Origin: Polyodon spathula
Taxonomy: Eukaryota; Chordata; Actinopteri; Acipenseriformes; Polyodontidae
NCBI RefSeq assembly: GCF_017654505.1
Contig: NC_054547.1
Coordinates: 25,798,975-25,862,974, forward strand
Length of the DNA stretch: 64,000 nt
Direction: 5' to 3'
Of this stretch, positions 11,701 to 25,100 are shown in pieces; positions within the stretch are counted from its first letter, which is position 1; every line of letters starts with the position of its first letter. The notes beneath the pieces are model-generated. The model worked only from the letters and a program-made list of their open reading frames with translations. It was not told where the DNA came from and did no database searches. The translations under genes and the position numbers were made by a program.

Positions 11701-13559
11701 AGTGCACTCTTGCGTATAAAAGAGCCAATTTAAAATGACCTCCTATAAAACAACTTAAAAAATGCAGGCAATCCAAAATGTTGTTCGTTTGTGGCAACAA
11801 ATTGATGCAATTGTCTGCAGCTTTAGTACATCTCGTTATAATATTTGTGAACTCTCATTTACACTATCTCTGCCCCCTTTTTGTGACTTTATGCAGGAAC
11901 GCCCATAATTACATATTCATCTAAGGTTGAACCGCAATGAAAAATTGCTGCCACAAACCATTCCCTACAAAGTCGCTAACAGCATTGCGCATGTTTAATA
12001 CATTTCACCCTAGGTTTCTGACTCGTTTGCAACTGGTTTGCGACTACTGAGACAGGAGCAACACTTTAGTACATCTACCCCTAATTGTTTCTTACAAAAT
12101 TATGTGTTTTGGATTCAAGTCTCACAAATTTTCAGCAGAACTACAATACATACAGCAAAGTAACACCTAAAACCGTGCTGGGGTACACATTCCAGATAGT
12201 CACACGTCCCAGTACAGCAGATGGATAATTATGTGCACGGTTGAAAAGCATTCAGACATTAGTGTGGCACATGCCAATGTAGATTTCAACATTTTGTTAG
12301 TAGCCTTACTTTAGGGTTCTAGTGACTTAGTTATAATGCACTCAAGCTGAGAATGAAATAATTATGTTTTTTTTATTAACTTGCTGTTTTGTTTTTTATT
12401 TTTACATATAAACATTGCATGTTTCAAGGTTAACCACTTTTACCCTTTTTATGTGCACATAGATTTAAAGATTAAAACATAACAACCTGTTAAAATAAAG
12501 ACTGCCTAGTTGCAGTATTAAATGTCATTAATCCCTTCTGTGAACATTCCAGTAATGTCATTCTTTCTGCTGGTCTTAATCAAGCTTAATTAAAAAGGGG
12601 GAGAAATACCAAGAATATGTGTCAATGTGTAAGACACAAGTTGAGTCTTTATTACTGTCTTCGAAAATGTTACAATGCAATTTAAATACGCCTCCATATT
12701 GGAGTTTTAAAACAATTGCATGCATATCGACAGATGAGCGGCTATCAACTAATAGCTAACTTTATAATGTCTCCTTTTTAAAAGGCAGCTGATAGCATTA
12801 AGACTTCAACTCAGCAGTAATAATATTGAGCGAATGGTATGGAACAAGGTGCATCTTTTCCGTTTAGATCTTTCATTCATGCACACTATAGTCACATTCT
12901 CTTAGGAGTTAATGCACCTCTATAAATTACCTGAAAACCTCTCAGCACAGAATAATCTGGTATTACTGAATGCCACACAATTAATAATAAGTAGTCTGCA
13001 ATATGTTAAGGGATCTTGAGGACATTGCATTACAGAAATTAAAATTAATTTGTTGCCGTTAGATTTCTGTCTGATTCCTGTGAGCTCCAATGCATATCTT
13101 TTCAAGTGGTCTTCAGAAATAATACTGGTATATTAAACACACCATTTAAACAATAGTCCCAGACGAAGAATGCTTTATCATCTGGTTAGGCCTGCCTCAT
13201 GTAGTTAAATGTCCCGAGCTGAAGGTCCTAGATGACAAAGGCCTCTTCTTCTGGTACAAATTCTATTAGAAAATGACTGTTAAAAAATGAACACTGCTCA
13301 TTTTTTTCTGTTTGTTTTTTTTTTCTTTATTTTTTCGTGATTTTGTGAAGCACTAGTTTTAGTTGCAAATGAATACAAATCTTTTCCTCAATCTCTTGGG
13401 GTTGTGAACTGTATCATAGCTTTAACCAGCATTGGATTATTATTAATAGTAGTAGTCCTATTTAATGACCCATTAGGGGACTACTTCGATTTAGCACCCT
13501 CTTTGAGGGTGCTAACAAAGACGGGTAATTAACAGATTTTAACAAAAAAGCAGAGAAAA
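8758..13559. other. Long span without a recognised gene
   Basis: Mostly unremarkable AT-rich sequence. There is a poly-T run at 9248-9264. Scattered open frames near 9031, 11001-11417 and 12920 show no family features. A TTTAGTACATCTACCCC-type end near 12068-12084 resembles the end of a PIF/Harbinger-type element, but I could not find its partner. Nothing here supports a gene. Confidence 0.5.
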
Positions 13560-14080
13560 GGACTGTAAATTAAATAGGAAGAAAAAAGGATGGTACTAAG
13601 AGCACGCCATTTAGAGCCCACTGGTCAGAAAAGCCATCATGTTGCCAGTGGACTCCGCATTGGTGAGCTCTAAAAAAATCCAGGAGCAGACCAGGGCCCT
13701 AAACATGGCTCTGCAATCAAAGAGACCCTCCCCAGTAATCAGGCAGTTCTTGGTTTTGTAAATTGCCAGTTTTTAATAGCAGATTCAGCAGTAGGTCTCT
13801 CTTCTTGGTGGAGTAATGAACAGGGTACCCAAAAATAAAAAAAAAGTGGGGGGGGGGAAAGTACAGCCAAAACTGCAGCAGAAGGTTCCTCAGAAGAAGA
13901 AAAAACGGCTGCAGCCTGGCGCACAAAAAGTAAATGTGGAATACCGACTCGGACTGACCGCAGGCACCCAAGTCAGTAAAGTGACGCAGGATCTCTCCTG
14001 ACATGATCACTCCATGCAGCACCCTCCATCCTAGGTCCCCAGCTCCTCTAGGGACCAGTGGAGAACGCAGGGTTTTCACA
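13560..14080 (-). pseudogene. 3' end of a Tx1/L1-type LINE ORF2
   Basis: The minus-strand frame at 13717-14079 contains LGWRVLHGVIM, then SESVFHIYFLCARLQPFF, then FIFGYPVHYSTKK. This is the pattern of the C-terminal region of Tx1/L1-like ORF2 proteins, where a degenerate Cys/His knuckle follows RWRxLHGA. Further minus-strand pieces (KNWQFTKPR, then a segment like FRALV) continue the order down to about 13560 with frameshifts and stops. The reverse transcriptase core is not present. The zinc knuckle has lost its Cys pair around GACGQSES. Confidence 0.6.
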
Positions 14081-14949
14081 TTCCCACCCCAGACTCCCGT
14101 TCTACATAGTGGAAGCCCAGGACAATTGTAGCAATTACTGCAACCTAAAGCTTCAATCTATGATTTTCAGTTTCTTTGTAGATACTCCTGAGTTGTGAAT
14201 GTTCTGTAGATTTTGTTATTTGTAGACACTCCCTTAACTGCAGCATGAACTTACCATCCTGACAGAAAAGAATCCTGGCCATGAAACAACTATAGGATAT
14301 ATTTTTGGTCTTGGCTGCTATTTCTACTAGCAGGTAGCATTTGTTATGTACATTTGTTTCTCATTAATCCAGATTGAAGCCTGGGACTAATTTAATCAAC
14401 TTTTTTTTTGCCTGCAAATGTCCAGTATGTGCCAATTTATTTATTCTCTCTCAGGAGGACCATTCCAATTAAAACTAACAGATAACGTGGCAGGAGTTGT
14501 GATCGGCCGGCACAGTGGTGCAGTACTTTTAGAATTGAAGCGTTGGTCTAAAAACTAAGAGCACTGCAATGTGTAGCACATGCTGTCCTTTGTCATGACT
14601 GATTAAGTTAGTATGCCAATAGAAATGCAGTTATGTATTCTGTAGTATACAAAAGCTGCATATCCATGTTGTCTGTCCCTGTCAGACATGTGACTTTCAG
14701 GTTCTTCTATATAAAAGACTGCATACATTACTGATGTATCACAAGGAAAAAATGACCATTTCATGTACCATTCCAGAGAACACATTTTGCAGCAGACTTG
14801 TACAGTATTTGTAGTTAAAGCATTTGCATAAAATTTCACTAATTTTCACAAACTTTTATTTCATTTTAAAAAATGAGATCTGGTTCCACAAATGGTCAAA
14901 GAAATCTGTTTCTAGGCCATGCTTTAGACTGGGTCTATTCTTGTCGTGT
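14081..14949. other. No recognised gene
   Basis: Ordinary AT-rich sequence without a recognisable element. Confidence 0.5.
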
Positions 14950-14968
14950 CCCCCCCCCCCCCCCCCCC
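14950..14968. repeat. Poly-C tract
   Basis: Nineteen C in a row, apt for slippage and for quadruplex formation on the other strand. Confidence 0.95.
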
Positions 14969-15001
14969 ACCCTTTCATTGGCTTATTTCCTTACAACAAT
15001 T

Positions 15002-15140
15002 TTGCTTACTATACCAGAATCTAAGTTATTAATGTAGATTAATAAGTCGATGTTGCATCCTCAAAAAAATCTAGCAGGCTAGTTAGACACGATCTCCCTT
15101 TCCTAAAACCATGCTGTCTCCCAGGATACTGTTACCATAT
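15002..15140 (-). mobile_element. Rearranged CR1/L2-type LINE fragment
   Basis: The sequence matches two separate parts of the LINE at 6716-8757. TTTGCTTACTATACCAGAAT onward corresponds to about 7346-7383. After a junction near 15040, TGTTGCATCCTCAAAAAAAT onward corresponds to about 7632-7735. About 250 bases between them are missing, so this copy carries an internal deletion. Confidence 0.8.
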
Positions 15141-16995
15141 ATTTGAAATAAAGACCTTTAACTTGCTAATATATGATGTGATCTAAAATCATTTAAAAAG
15201 TGTTTTGAACACCTTAGCATATCTGACTGTACCGATGGAATATTATGTCGAGAATAAATCCTCCTGTATTTTAATAATCTGCTTTTTGGCATTTCCATAG
15301 CTCAACAAAGCATTGATTGCTAGCTTGCCTGGAGTAATGGCTATCCTTCCACAAGGAGGGTTTTGCACCCCACTGAGCAAGAGAGATAGGTATAGTAATA
15401 CATACACATAATCCATACCTCTAATTAAACTCCTTTTATATTGCTGTGTAGTGTGTTTGTCCCGTGGGGGTTGTCACATGATCTTTCTTCTTGTTTGTCG
15501 CATGGTTTTGGGAAACTTCTATGGAGCCGGGGGTCCTTCTTTTGGGAGGCTGCTCATCATACGAGTCAGTGGGGACCCCCGGCTGCACCTATCCTTCCAC
15601 AGCTTATGCGCTATTCCTTACCCCAAATAGAAGCTCAGCTCCTACTATCTACTCAGGACTTAGCCTGGAGCTCAATGTCCTCACTAACCTTTCTATTTGC
15701 TACCTCCTTTCAGATCTCTGAGGGAGACTCTGCTTCTAACCTATTCTGTTCTTTAATTTCAGGTTTGCATCCGCTACCTATTTCACCCTTGAAGGATTCA
15801 GATTTGCATCTACTACCTACTCCTTCCTCGAGGGATGCTGCGCACAGTCTTGAAGGCCAAGCTCCTCTTCATCAAGAAAGACAACCCTTTTATATGTTTT
15901 CTCTAGAGGTTTTCATCTACCAACCCAATCTACATTCTAACAAACTATTCTCATAGCCCAGACTCCCGCCCTGTGAAATGCCACACCATAACTAACAGTA
16001 TTTCTTGTTTCTGGCTGCTGTGGAGGCTGATCTGAAATGTAAGCTCTGAAATATATTTGTGTTCTGTTGTTCTTCAACATGCTGAAGTCTTTCCTCCATC
16101 TCACAATGTCTTTCTGTTTGATAAGATTTCAATATTCCTCCTGCTGTGGCCTAGTATACAGTATTTGTTCTATTTATTACAGGCTATCTATTATATAAAG
16201 TTTTTAATTAGCGATATTTGTTTACTTCCTGGTTTCTAAGCTATGGCGTCTCATGTAACCAGGGGAATTATGGTAATGCACTACCGCAAAGCACAGTAAC
16301 CAGACTCGAACACAGTTCAAATCCAGATTATAGTTAAACCAGTTTATCTAACCCAGTTATGCTGACAACTGAGTTTGAGTTATGAACCATGCTTGGTGAG
16401 AATGCAAATCAAGTTGACTTCTCCGCATAAAAACTGCCAACAACAGATCTTGTGATATAGATCTTGTTTACCTTTCCCTCGGGCTTCAAACAGCTGTTAA
16501 ATGAAAGTGACATTCTGGTCACTCAAATTGGGATTAGATATTAATCAGAGTCCCTGAGCTATAGGCAAGTGCTCTTATCAGAGTACAAACACACTGCACC
16601 ATTCAGACATCCTGCATGAACCTGCCTGATTTTAAATAGCCTTATAAATAAAGCAGGCCCTGTCCTTTTATGGAGATCTGTGATAAAATGAGCGCTGTCT
16701 CATTATTAGGCCAACAATGGCAAGTTCCAAATGACATTAAACCATGCTAATATAATCTCAAGCTTGTAAGAAATGCCTCATTAGGGCGTGTTGAATTCCT
16801 GATTACCAGAAAACAGTGATGAAGTCAGTGGGGGCTGTGTTTTTATTAACTCAATAGTTGTTACTGCTATCGGTATGCTTGTAGCATATTGACTTTTAAC
16901 TACGTGTACTAATAAGCAATTACAAGGGTTTTTTCATTGCAGTGGTTTTGGTAGTGTAAAGCACCGCTAAATGGCACATGTCTGTCCAGTTAAAA
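15141..16995. other. No recognised gene; one long unassigned open frame
   Basis: A 171-codon frame at 15441-15956 is rich in Ser, Leu and Pro, and the strand is pyrimidine-rich. It shows no known motif, and composition alone could explain its length. From 16480 to 16860 the sequence is complex and even in composition, with homeodomain-like ATTA motifs; see the findings. Confidence 0.45.
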
Positions 16996-17215
16996 TGGAT
17001 GGGGCACGGTCACCCGGATATGGTGATGTTGGACCAGGAAGAGACACACAATACTCAATACACAATATAGTATGACGCACTGATGCACGTGTTTATTAAA
17101 CAAATAAACAAATAACTTTTAAACTAACACTTTAAAAAAAGACCAAAACAAACAGACAAAACACAGTGAACAAGGAGCAAACAAGTATTGTGCATGTCTA
17201 AATCCAGCATGAGTA
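16996..17215 (-). mobile_element. Possible LTR end fragment
   Basis: GGTCACCCGGATATGG is followed by ACACACAATACTCAATACAC, a GTTTATTAAACAAATAAAC stretch and an A-rich run. This resembles, in reverse, the T-rich R and U5 part of the LTRs elsewhere in the window. Ends cannot be placed. Confidence 0.3.
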
Positions 17216-20200
17216 GCAATTGTTTATATTTTTCTACTTCCTACTGTCTCTCTCATGTACCTCCTCTGTGTACACCCAACAACCCAGAGTGAGAGATTTC
17301 CAGAATATGATATTGTGGCAAAGGCAAAGAGCAATTTGTTTCCAAGTCATGTACCGTCTTATTAATTTTACTCAAATACTGTGTTTTCTTTCTCTTTTAA
17401 ATCTGTGTTAAAGTGCTTTCTTCTAAGTTCAGGAGCTGTACTTGATTCTGTACTCTGTTCTCCAGGATCGGTAGCCTACCCACCTCTGCTCTGGATTTCT
17501 CAGTGTAAAAGTGGTTTTGGCTTTAGGCTTGTGAGATCGGAGGACGCTCACACGCCCTCAGAACGTCTGTGCTTTGTGGGGAGCCTCTGCGGTGAAGAAG
17601 AAAAACATAATTGGACATTCCAAATGGGGGGAAAATTAACAAAAAATAATAACTGGTCACTCTAAATTATATTTTTAAAAAATTTAGAGCAGCTCCTGAC
17701 ACAGCATTTGTGTAATTACAAAAACAATCACCCAGAATTAATGAAATCATCACCAAAAGGTAAGTAGAAAGGAAGCTGGTGTGCTTACAGTTAAAAATAG
17801 CAGAATGTAAAATAAGATCATCAAACTGAACTGACTATATAACTTAATTTATATTTTCTTGAACTTCAAACTGCAAATGCATCATTTCACATATCTTTAT
17901 TTTACCACCCCACTGCTATAATGACCCTTGTTTTGTCTTGACAGCTGTGCTTTAAAACCTGCTGAAAAAGAAAAGCTCTCGGCTGTTTCAGTGTCAAGAG
18001 CAGGATTTGTTTTCTTCTGTCATACTAAAGGGGGGGGGGGGGAAATTACTAGGCTGTCTTTTTTTTTTGTCTCCATTTCAAATGAGGCACAGTTCAGTCT
18101 AAATCCTGAGGGAGGCAGTATTGAATCTTTTCTGTTTGCTGCTTGTTTTTAAATAAATATATACTAAAGATAATGTGTAGTATTTACAAAATATGCTTAA
18201 GCTTTCCACCTTCCTTTTGTGAAATGTCATTGTTTTCAGTTAAAACTTTTTTCTTCTTTAATCGTTTTTTAAAATCATTACTCAGTGGTACGAGTTTCTG
18301 AAGATACGTTCTGTATCATAAAATACATACATTATATTGAACTGTGTTTGTAATTCTGAACTGTAGTTTGTACTTATTTTAAGGATAATAACCCATGTAA
18401 TACAATATTACCAAGCTATAACTAATACATTTATCACAGCCTTAACTCCAATGTTTTGAAATGAGAAAACAAGTGTTATTTTACAAAACTAGAACTAAAC
18501 AACCAAAATAATGTAAGTGGAGATTTTTTAAGCACTCTCAGATTATTTAATTAATTTTGGAACAGTGACAGGGATTTTAAGCTTATTCCCAGCATCTGAA
18601 CCCAGACACATGGGCTCGACTCCTTGAAGGTGGCTCTTTGAGAGCCTGTGGGAGACCCCTGGCACCCTGTGAATGCTTATTTATTTTTTCTCTTTCCAGT
18701 CTCCCCCTTGAGGCTAGTCAGGCTAGTCAAGCTCTCTTGTAAGCCAGGGAGACCTCTGGACTTTATCATTTCGATTCTCCCTCAAATCCTAATTTTTCAT
18801 TTCCCCTTGTAGGAAGCAAAGTTTGCTTCCCAGCCTTAGAGGCCGGTCGGTCCAGTCTCACCTCTGCAAGGGGGTCTCTCCGCTGGCCAAGGGGAAAAGC
18901 TGTCCTTGCAAGCACTTTTCTCCCATTTTAACTCCAGAGGTTCTTCCTTCACGCAGCCCTTGCTCCTGCCGTGAATTTGTTATTAGGTTTGATAGATTGT
19001 CTAAAAGAAAATGTAACAAATATACAATTCTGTCTACTTTTGTTATATCCAACTAAATACAAATGTGTAATAGTTAAAGAAAGGTTTTTACTGTAAATAT
19101 GAAATACTTGAAATAATTTACTACCTTAGAAATACAGATATTACTGATGCTTCTTCCTGGTTCCCAATCACAATATATTTTGTAATTCAAACTCATGCCA
19201 ATGGTTTGGTGATAATCAAATTGTGTGACCTGCAGCACCGGTACCAGGATGCAACCGTTTATCTCTGGCATGGTATTTAAAATATTTGATTATCACATTA
19301 ACAAATGAAGAACCAAGAGTTTGTCTGTACAATAAGAGTAAAACATAATTCTAAGAAAATGAATGCTAAAACATTGGTTTAGCTGTCTAGTATGGGTGAA
19401 AAAGCCTACTGAATGTGGGACTGCTAGACACTGGCAACAAACTATTGTGCTTTCCTGGCTTTACCAGTGCTTTGTTACAGCTGTGCACTGCACTGCTCTG
19501 TTTATTATATGTGAGGCTTAGCTGAATGTCAGATAAGAGTTATTTCTACAGGATAATTCTAATTTGCAATTGCCTGTACAGTTGGACTACCAATTACCTG
19601 AGCTCTGCGTTCTATTAAACATCATGTAATTGTTCGATAAGATCTTCCTCCTGAGTTTGTGTCAGAACTCCCACTTTCAGATCCAACTCTGTCGAATCAA
19701 TGTTGTGCTTTCATAGCCTTCTCCGGCTTTAAGCGCTCTGCCAGGCAACAATGGATGATCCATTCGTCTCGGGCCCCAGGAAAATAACTCTTACTTACGA
19801 GATCCAGCTGCGTTTATTAGACCAATCAGTAACATATTAATTTATAATTCCGCCTGTGTGAGATCCAAAAACAGACTTCTTGCAGCGGTGTAAGTGCTCT
19901 TGTGCTCAAGAACGTTCTTTAAACTCATCCTACTAAGATATTTCTTTGAAATTTAAAGGTGTACATGTTCATTTTTTTTTAAAGAAAACAATAAAACAAC
20001 TGTATGTACACTTAAATATCATTTTATGATGATTCTAGATATCTCAATAATTCCTTACATATTACATGCCGTACACTTCCATTTGCTGTCCCACAACACT
20101 AGGTTAAAGAAAGTTACCAGTTTATATCTCTTGGGGAGTCTGTTCACTTTACCTAAGTAGTCTCTTACGGGTCAAAGCACATTACTGGCTGAAACTCTGT

Positions 20201-20955
20201 CAGACAGTAGGGGAAGCAACTGGTTGGTTAATGACAGGAAAGAAGGTATTAAAGGGGTTGGTAGAGTTTTACTCTCCAGGTGAAATTGTCTAGGAAGTGC
20301 AACACTGACACAGTTTTCAACGAGAGATCACTTGAACCTGTCCGACTCATTATGTTATTATTGTGCTTCAAAGTCCCTGACTCAGGTCATTCTAACTTTT
20401 ACCTTTTGTGTTTTTTCAATTTTTCTTTCATTTATGAAAGTCTAGAAAATCAGGTTAAGTTAGTGGAATAAGCTATCCATGGGCATTTTGCGCCAGGATA
20501 TCAGGAGGGAAAATACCAAATTTAATATGTACAGTAAGTGAGACCTTAACAAACACTATGTAAAATAATGTACTCTGTACCCATTGCTCATATTGTTTAT
20601 GGATGGAAACATGATGTAACATGCAAAAGCTTGAATCCTGAATGATTGTAACTCTCTATTAGAATTATAATATGGACAGATCCTTCCCTGCGGGGTGATT
20701 TTATATATTTTTTTCCTCCCAAGAAAACTAGGTCATATCATTCAAGGCAGAAACATGAATTGCAATGAACTGCTTTTACAGGCATGGGAGGATAGGTTCA
20801 ATTGTTCAGTCATCTGGTGTTTTCACTGGGCCTGCTCATTAATCTAAATGTATATTATTAGGTGTAGAAAAAAGACTGTGGATCAAATTACTGGTATAGT
20901 CTGTGATATCGGACTCTCAGACTAGTTGTTGGATTTTACCATTTCAATGTATTTA

Positions 20956-20956
<1 letters not shown>
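17216..20956. other. Long span without a recognised gene
   Basis: Short open frames near 17381-17665 and 18823-19056 have no recognisable features. A G-run with flanking purines lies at 18032-18044. The block 19640-19890 is of high complexity and may be conserved noncoding DNA; see the findings. Confidence 0.5.
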
Positions 20957-21003
<47 letters not shown>

Positions 21004-21065
21004 TACTATTATTACTATTATTATTATTATTATTATTAATTGGTCATTTAGCAGACGCTTTTATG
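20957..21065 (+). repeat. (ATT)n tract joined to a common fish LINE/SINE 3' tail
   Basis: About 80 bases of ATT-type repeats run into TTGGTCATTTAGCAGACGC and TTTTATGC. That string is the widely shared 3' tail of L2-like LINEs and dependent SINEs in fish. The microsatellite probably grew from the element's own tail. Confidence 0.7.
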
Positions 21066-21458
21066 CAAATTTCTCTATCCTGCACAGTTGGTCCAAAAAC
21101 TGATAAAATAAGGATCAATAGTGAATCCTGTGACTGATAACCCAGTTGGAATTAACAAATGAACACTACTTTTCCAGAAAATCTGCCTTGCTTGATTTCC
21201 TGTACCTTGCTAAATCTTTTCACAGATCTTAAACCACCAACTTGTAATAATCCCTTATTTATATTCTAGCTCTGGGGCTTTTGGGAGACTGATGTCTAAC
21301 TCTGCCTCCCATTGTGGGTGCGTGATTACAGTGAGTGGAGTTGAACTGCAGAAAGTAAAGAACACTACAATTAGCAGTTTATGCAGTAGTAAAATAAGTA
21401 ATAGACTGTGAACTCTGTAAATGTACTTTACTATACAATGGGCTGCTGTACATGACTA

Positions 21459-22143
21459 CAGTGGCTCTCAAAAGTATTCACCCCCCTTGGACTTTTCCAC
21501 ATGCTATGGGGATGCTTCTCTGCGTCAGGTTATGGAAAGCTTGTGAAGATCGAGGGCAAAATGGATGCGGCAAAGTAGAGAAATCCTGGAGGAAAACCTG
21601 CTGAAGTCTGCAAGAGAACTGGGACTTGGGAGAAGATTCATCTTCCAGCAGGACAATAACCCCAAACATACAGCCAAAGCCACACTGGAGTGGCTTAAAA
21701 ACAAAGAGTGGTCCAGTCAAAGCCCGGACCTCAATCCAATCGAGAATATGTGGAAAGAGTTGAAAATTGCTGTTGACCAATGGTCCCCATCCAACTTGAC
21801 GGAGCCTGAGCAATTTTGCAAAGAAGAATGGGCAAAAATTGCCGTGTCCAGATGTGCAAAGGTGGTAGAGACTTATTCAAATAGACTCATGGCTGTAATT
21901 GCTGTCAAAGGTGCACTGTCAAATATTGACTCAAGGGGGTGAATACTTATGCAATCAATTATTTTCTGTTTTGCATTTGTAATTTAGAACAATTTGTAGA
22001 TTTTATTTTTCACTTTGACATTATGGACTTTTTTTGTGTTGATCATTGGCAAAAACTCCTAATTAAATCAATTTTGATTCCATGTTGTAACACAATAAAA
22101 TGTGGAAAAGTCCAAGGGGGGTGAATACTTTTGAGAGCCACTA
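21459..22143 (+). mobile_element. Internally deleted Tc1-type transposon
   Basis: The left end CAGTGGCTCTCAAAAGTATT follows a TA at 21457-21458. The right end is its inverted copy, closing GAGAGCCACTA at 22143. The perfect or near-perfect inverted stretch extends through CCCCTTGG and TTTTCCACAT, about 45 bases. Full-length Tc1 elements are near 1.6 kb; this one is about 0.69 kb. The missing part is the N-terminal helix-turn-helix region and the first catalytic Asp. The deletion junction lies near 21503. Confidence 0.93.
21503..21942 (+). pseudogene. Tc1 transposase, C-terminal catalytic part
   Basis: The frame at 21565-21942 carries FIFQQDNNPKHTAKATLEWL, with the second Asp of the DDE triad. 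It then has WSSQSPDLNPIENMWKELK, with the conserved Asp and the final Glu, spaced as in DD34E enzymes. Just upstream, in another frame, WGCFSASGYGKLVKIEG is the family sequence that normally precedes this. A small frameshift near 21575 separates them, and a stop codon lies at the break. The DNA-binding domain and first catalytic Asp are absent. It lies inside the element's own inverted repeats and ends SNIDSRG, then stop. Confidence 0.92.
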
Positions 22144-25100
22144 TCTATCTTTTGTATCTAAATGTATGAAGGTGTGACCTAAATAAACTGAATGAAATAT
22201 CATTCTACACAACATTACTCCAAGAAGGAACCTGCAACTAACAAAATATTACATGGGACACTTTTAAAGCTAAAGGTCAGAAACAGCTGATCAACTACCA
22301 GTACACCTTCATCTGGAATTACAGAAATATGAAGCCAGGACGCTGAAACACACCGTTAAAGGTATTTGAGGTATAAAGATGTCAAACTTTACTGATACTG
22401 GAATTGGGAGAAGGATTTTCAAAAATATTTTTTAAACTAAACTAAATACTGATACCCTATACACATGATTAGTCACCACACACCTCTACCACAATAAGGA
22501 TACAATTTAAATTAAGCTGATTTACCTATTAGAAAATTGTAACTTCTTAGTTTGATTTTTTTATTTATTTGCTTTTTTAGATTTTTCACAATTTCAGCAA
22601 TATAACTTTAATTTATTTATTTTTTTTGCACACTTTTCATCCCGGTTATTTGTTTTGTGAGTGTGTTTAAGCCAAGAGCATTTATATGTAACACAGTCGA
22701 GCATTTCTCTGGAGTCAAGTTGATTAGTTTTCCCTGTGTTCTGTGTGCAGTTATACTTTCAACTCAAAATAAAACTCGATTGGAATGGAGAAATGCCTCC
22801 ATATACAGTGTGTGTGTGTGTGTGTGAGAGAGGGAGAGAGGGAAGAGAGTCATCAAAAGTTTGCATACCCCAATGTGTGGAAAATACATACATTGGGGAT
22901 TTAAACTGTTGACGACAACTTTGCTGTCAACATTTTGTGCTTAAGCATTTGTTTATTTCTTTCTAAATAAAAACCAATTTCTACCCAAATATTTATTCTT
23001 TCCTAATTATATATTTTTTAAAAAAACTCTATTTCACCTGACTTTTTCATGAAATAATTCTACCTGATTTTTAAAAAAGCATTCACCCAAATTTGGAAAA
23101 AAACTTCATCCGAAAATCAGACCCCCTAATTTTAAAATCATATGTGTACTTCAAAATATGTACACTTACTGTGTCGTTGCTGTTCTACAAGTCTTCTGCC
23201 TTCCATGAGTGCTAAATTCACAACAAATTGAAAGTGAAAGAAGGGAAATTAAACACTTTCTCAGTTGACCTACTTAACAATTATGAGAATCTGCCTTGGT
23301 GGTATTGTTCCCTAAGGAGCATTCTATGAACATTAAATAATCTCCTTGGAGACCTTTACAGAGTTTAAGGACAAGGGTAGTTGCCAAGGCATGTCTGTAC
23401 TACTAAGTACCAATTACCCCACAATGCACTTAACGATGAAATGTAGCATATGTGTTGTTTATTATAATAATATTTAAGAAATGACTGACATAGAAGCAAA
23501 GATGTTTCAGAGGGTGAGAAAGCTTGTATTCTGAGCAGAACCATCATGTTGAATGATAACAGACTGCAACGTTATAGTTCATTTACCCATTGCTTCAAAC
23601 ACAGTTTATACATTCTAAACTAATATCCTCATATATAGTCTCCAATATAGTCTCACTCACTATATAATGCGCGTTTGGAAAACATAATTGTGAATAAATG
23701 TTTATCATTTGTTTTCTACACATGTTGAATTTGTATTATTTAGGTATTCGTATTTTATATGTACTATAAAATATAACCACGGCAGTTAAATGATTCTTTC
23801 ACATTGGATCACAGCTACATCAATTACTTAAGTGCAGCTACAGAGAGCTCTATAGATCTTAGGATTGAACTTGAGATGCTTTGTCATTCAGTTATGGTAA
23901 TGATAAATTGAACTAATGACTAAAATGGGTAGCTTCTAATACAGTACACTGTTGTGCATGACTAGTATTCTGATTCAGTTTGACTACAAGGTGCCTTAAG
24001 AGGATTAAAACATACACTCTTGGTTACTTTTTCCCAGAACAAAATGGCCAATTAATTTTAAATGTATTGTAATAAAGATCCCAATCAAAATACCTTGAGG
24101 ACAGTTGTGTTTTGCTAGGTATAGGTCCTTAATAAACCTTGTTTTGATAGAACTGAAAGTCTAGCTTTTTTCTGAATTCTTTATTCAGAAATGTTCCATG
24201 CCTTGCAACCACATTCAATTTGCATTGACTAGGTGTAATGAACAGGATGTGTCCATCATCCTAATACAGCTTGAATGTGCCCTTCAGAAACCGTCATTGT
24301 GACTATTCTTAATAACTAAGTTTCAAAGTCTTTTACAAGGTAGGCTGTCATTTGTGCTACACAACCAGGGTCGGGCCATGAAGGATCTAGACCTAGGAAA
24401 CTGACAGAAGCAATAACAGTTTCTAGAAAGAAGAGTGACACATGGCAATTGACTGACATTTGCCTACTGAATTAATGCAGTGTTGTATTATTGTCAGTTA
24501 GGCTTTCTTGAGAGACAATTATACCTTATCTGCCTAAAATGTCTCTCTTTCCACTTACATTTGAAACACTAATTGAACAGTTTAGAATCCAATACAATTT
24601 TTTAAAACACAATCAAGGCCATAATTATGAAGGGTTTATCTGTGATGTTGCATAAACCATTTTATTCATAAATGCCTTCTGTTGTAATAGACAGTTGAAA
24701 TCCTTTTTTTCAAAAATAATTGCTTTCTTGGTGTCAGTCCCAAGTAACTTTCCAGATCCCCCAAAGGGCTTGTTGTGCACTTTTATTATTGCATGTAGTA
24801 GTAACCCATATGAAAGACAGGAACTGCATCTGCTATAAGTAAGGGTAACTGCTTGTTCAGTTGTTTTCATTGGACTCTAAAACTAACTATCAAGGTTCAA
24901 TTTTAGTGTCCTGCTCTATTCTAGGATCATTTAGCAACATGATGGTTTAACACGACTGTGAAATGCTGCAATTAACACTGAGGGAAAATGGCCGTTGCTA
25001 GAATAATCTTTCAGCACTCACTGAAGGAAGTGTCATTACACCCACACAACTGCTTGTCATTAGGTGCAGATATATTATTTCAACCATTAAAGTTGAGGCT

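Noticed and set aside
12056..12086. PIF/Harbinger-type end (TTTAGTACATCTACCCC)
   Set aside because: No inverted partner found; a similar string at 11821 is in the same orientation, so no element can be defined.
15441..15956. 171-codon frame as a gene
   Set aside because: No motif, pyrimidine-biased strand and no start context or splice logic; too weak to call.
18600..18680. tRNA-derived SINE (GGGCTCGACTCC as a B box)
   Set aside because: No A box at the right distance and no tail; the match is too short.
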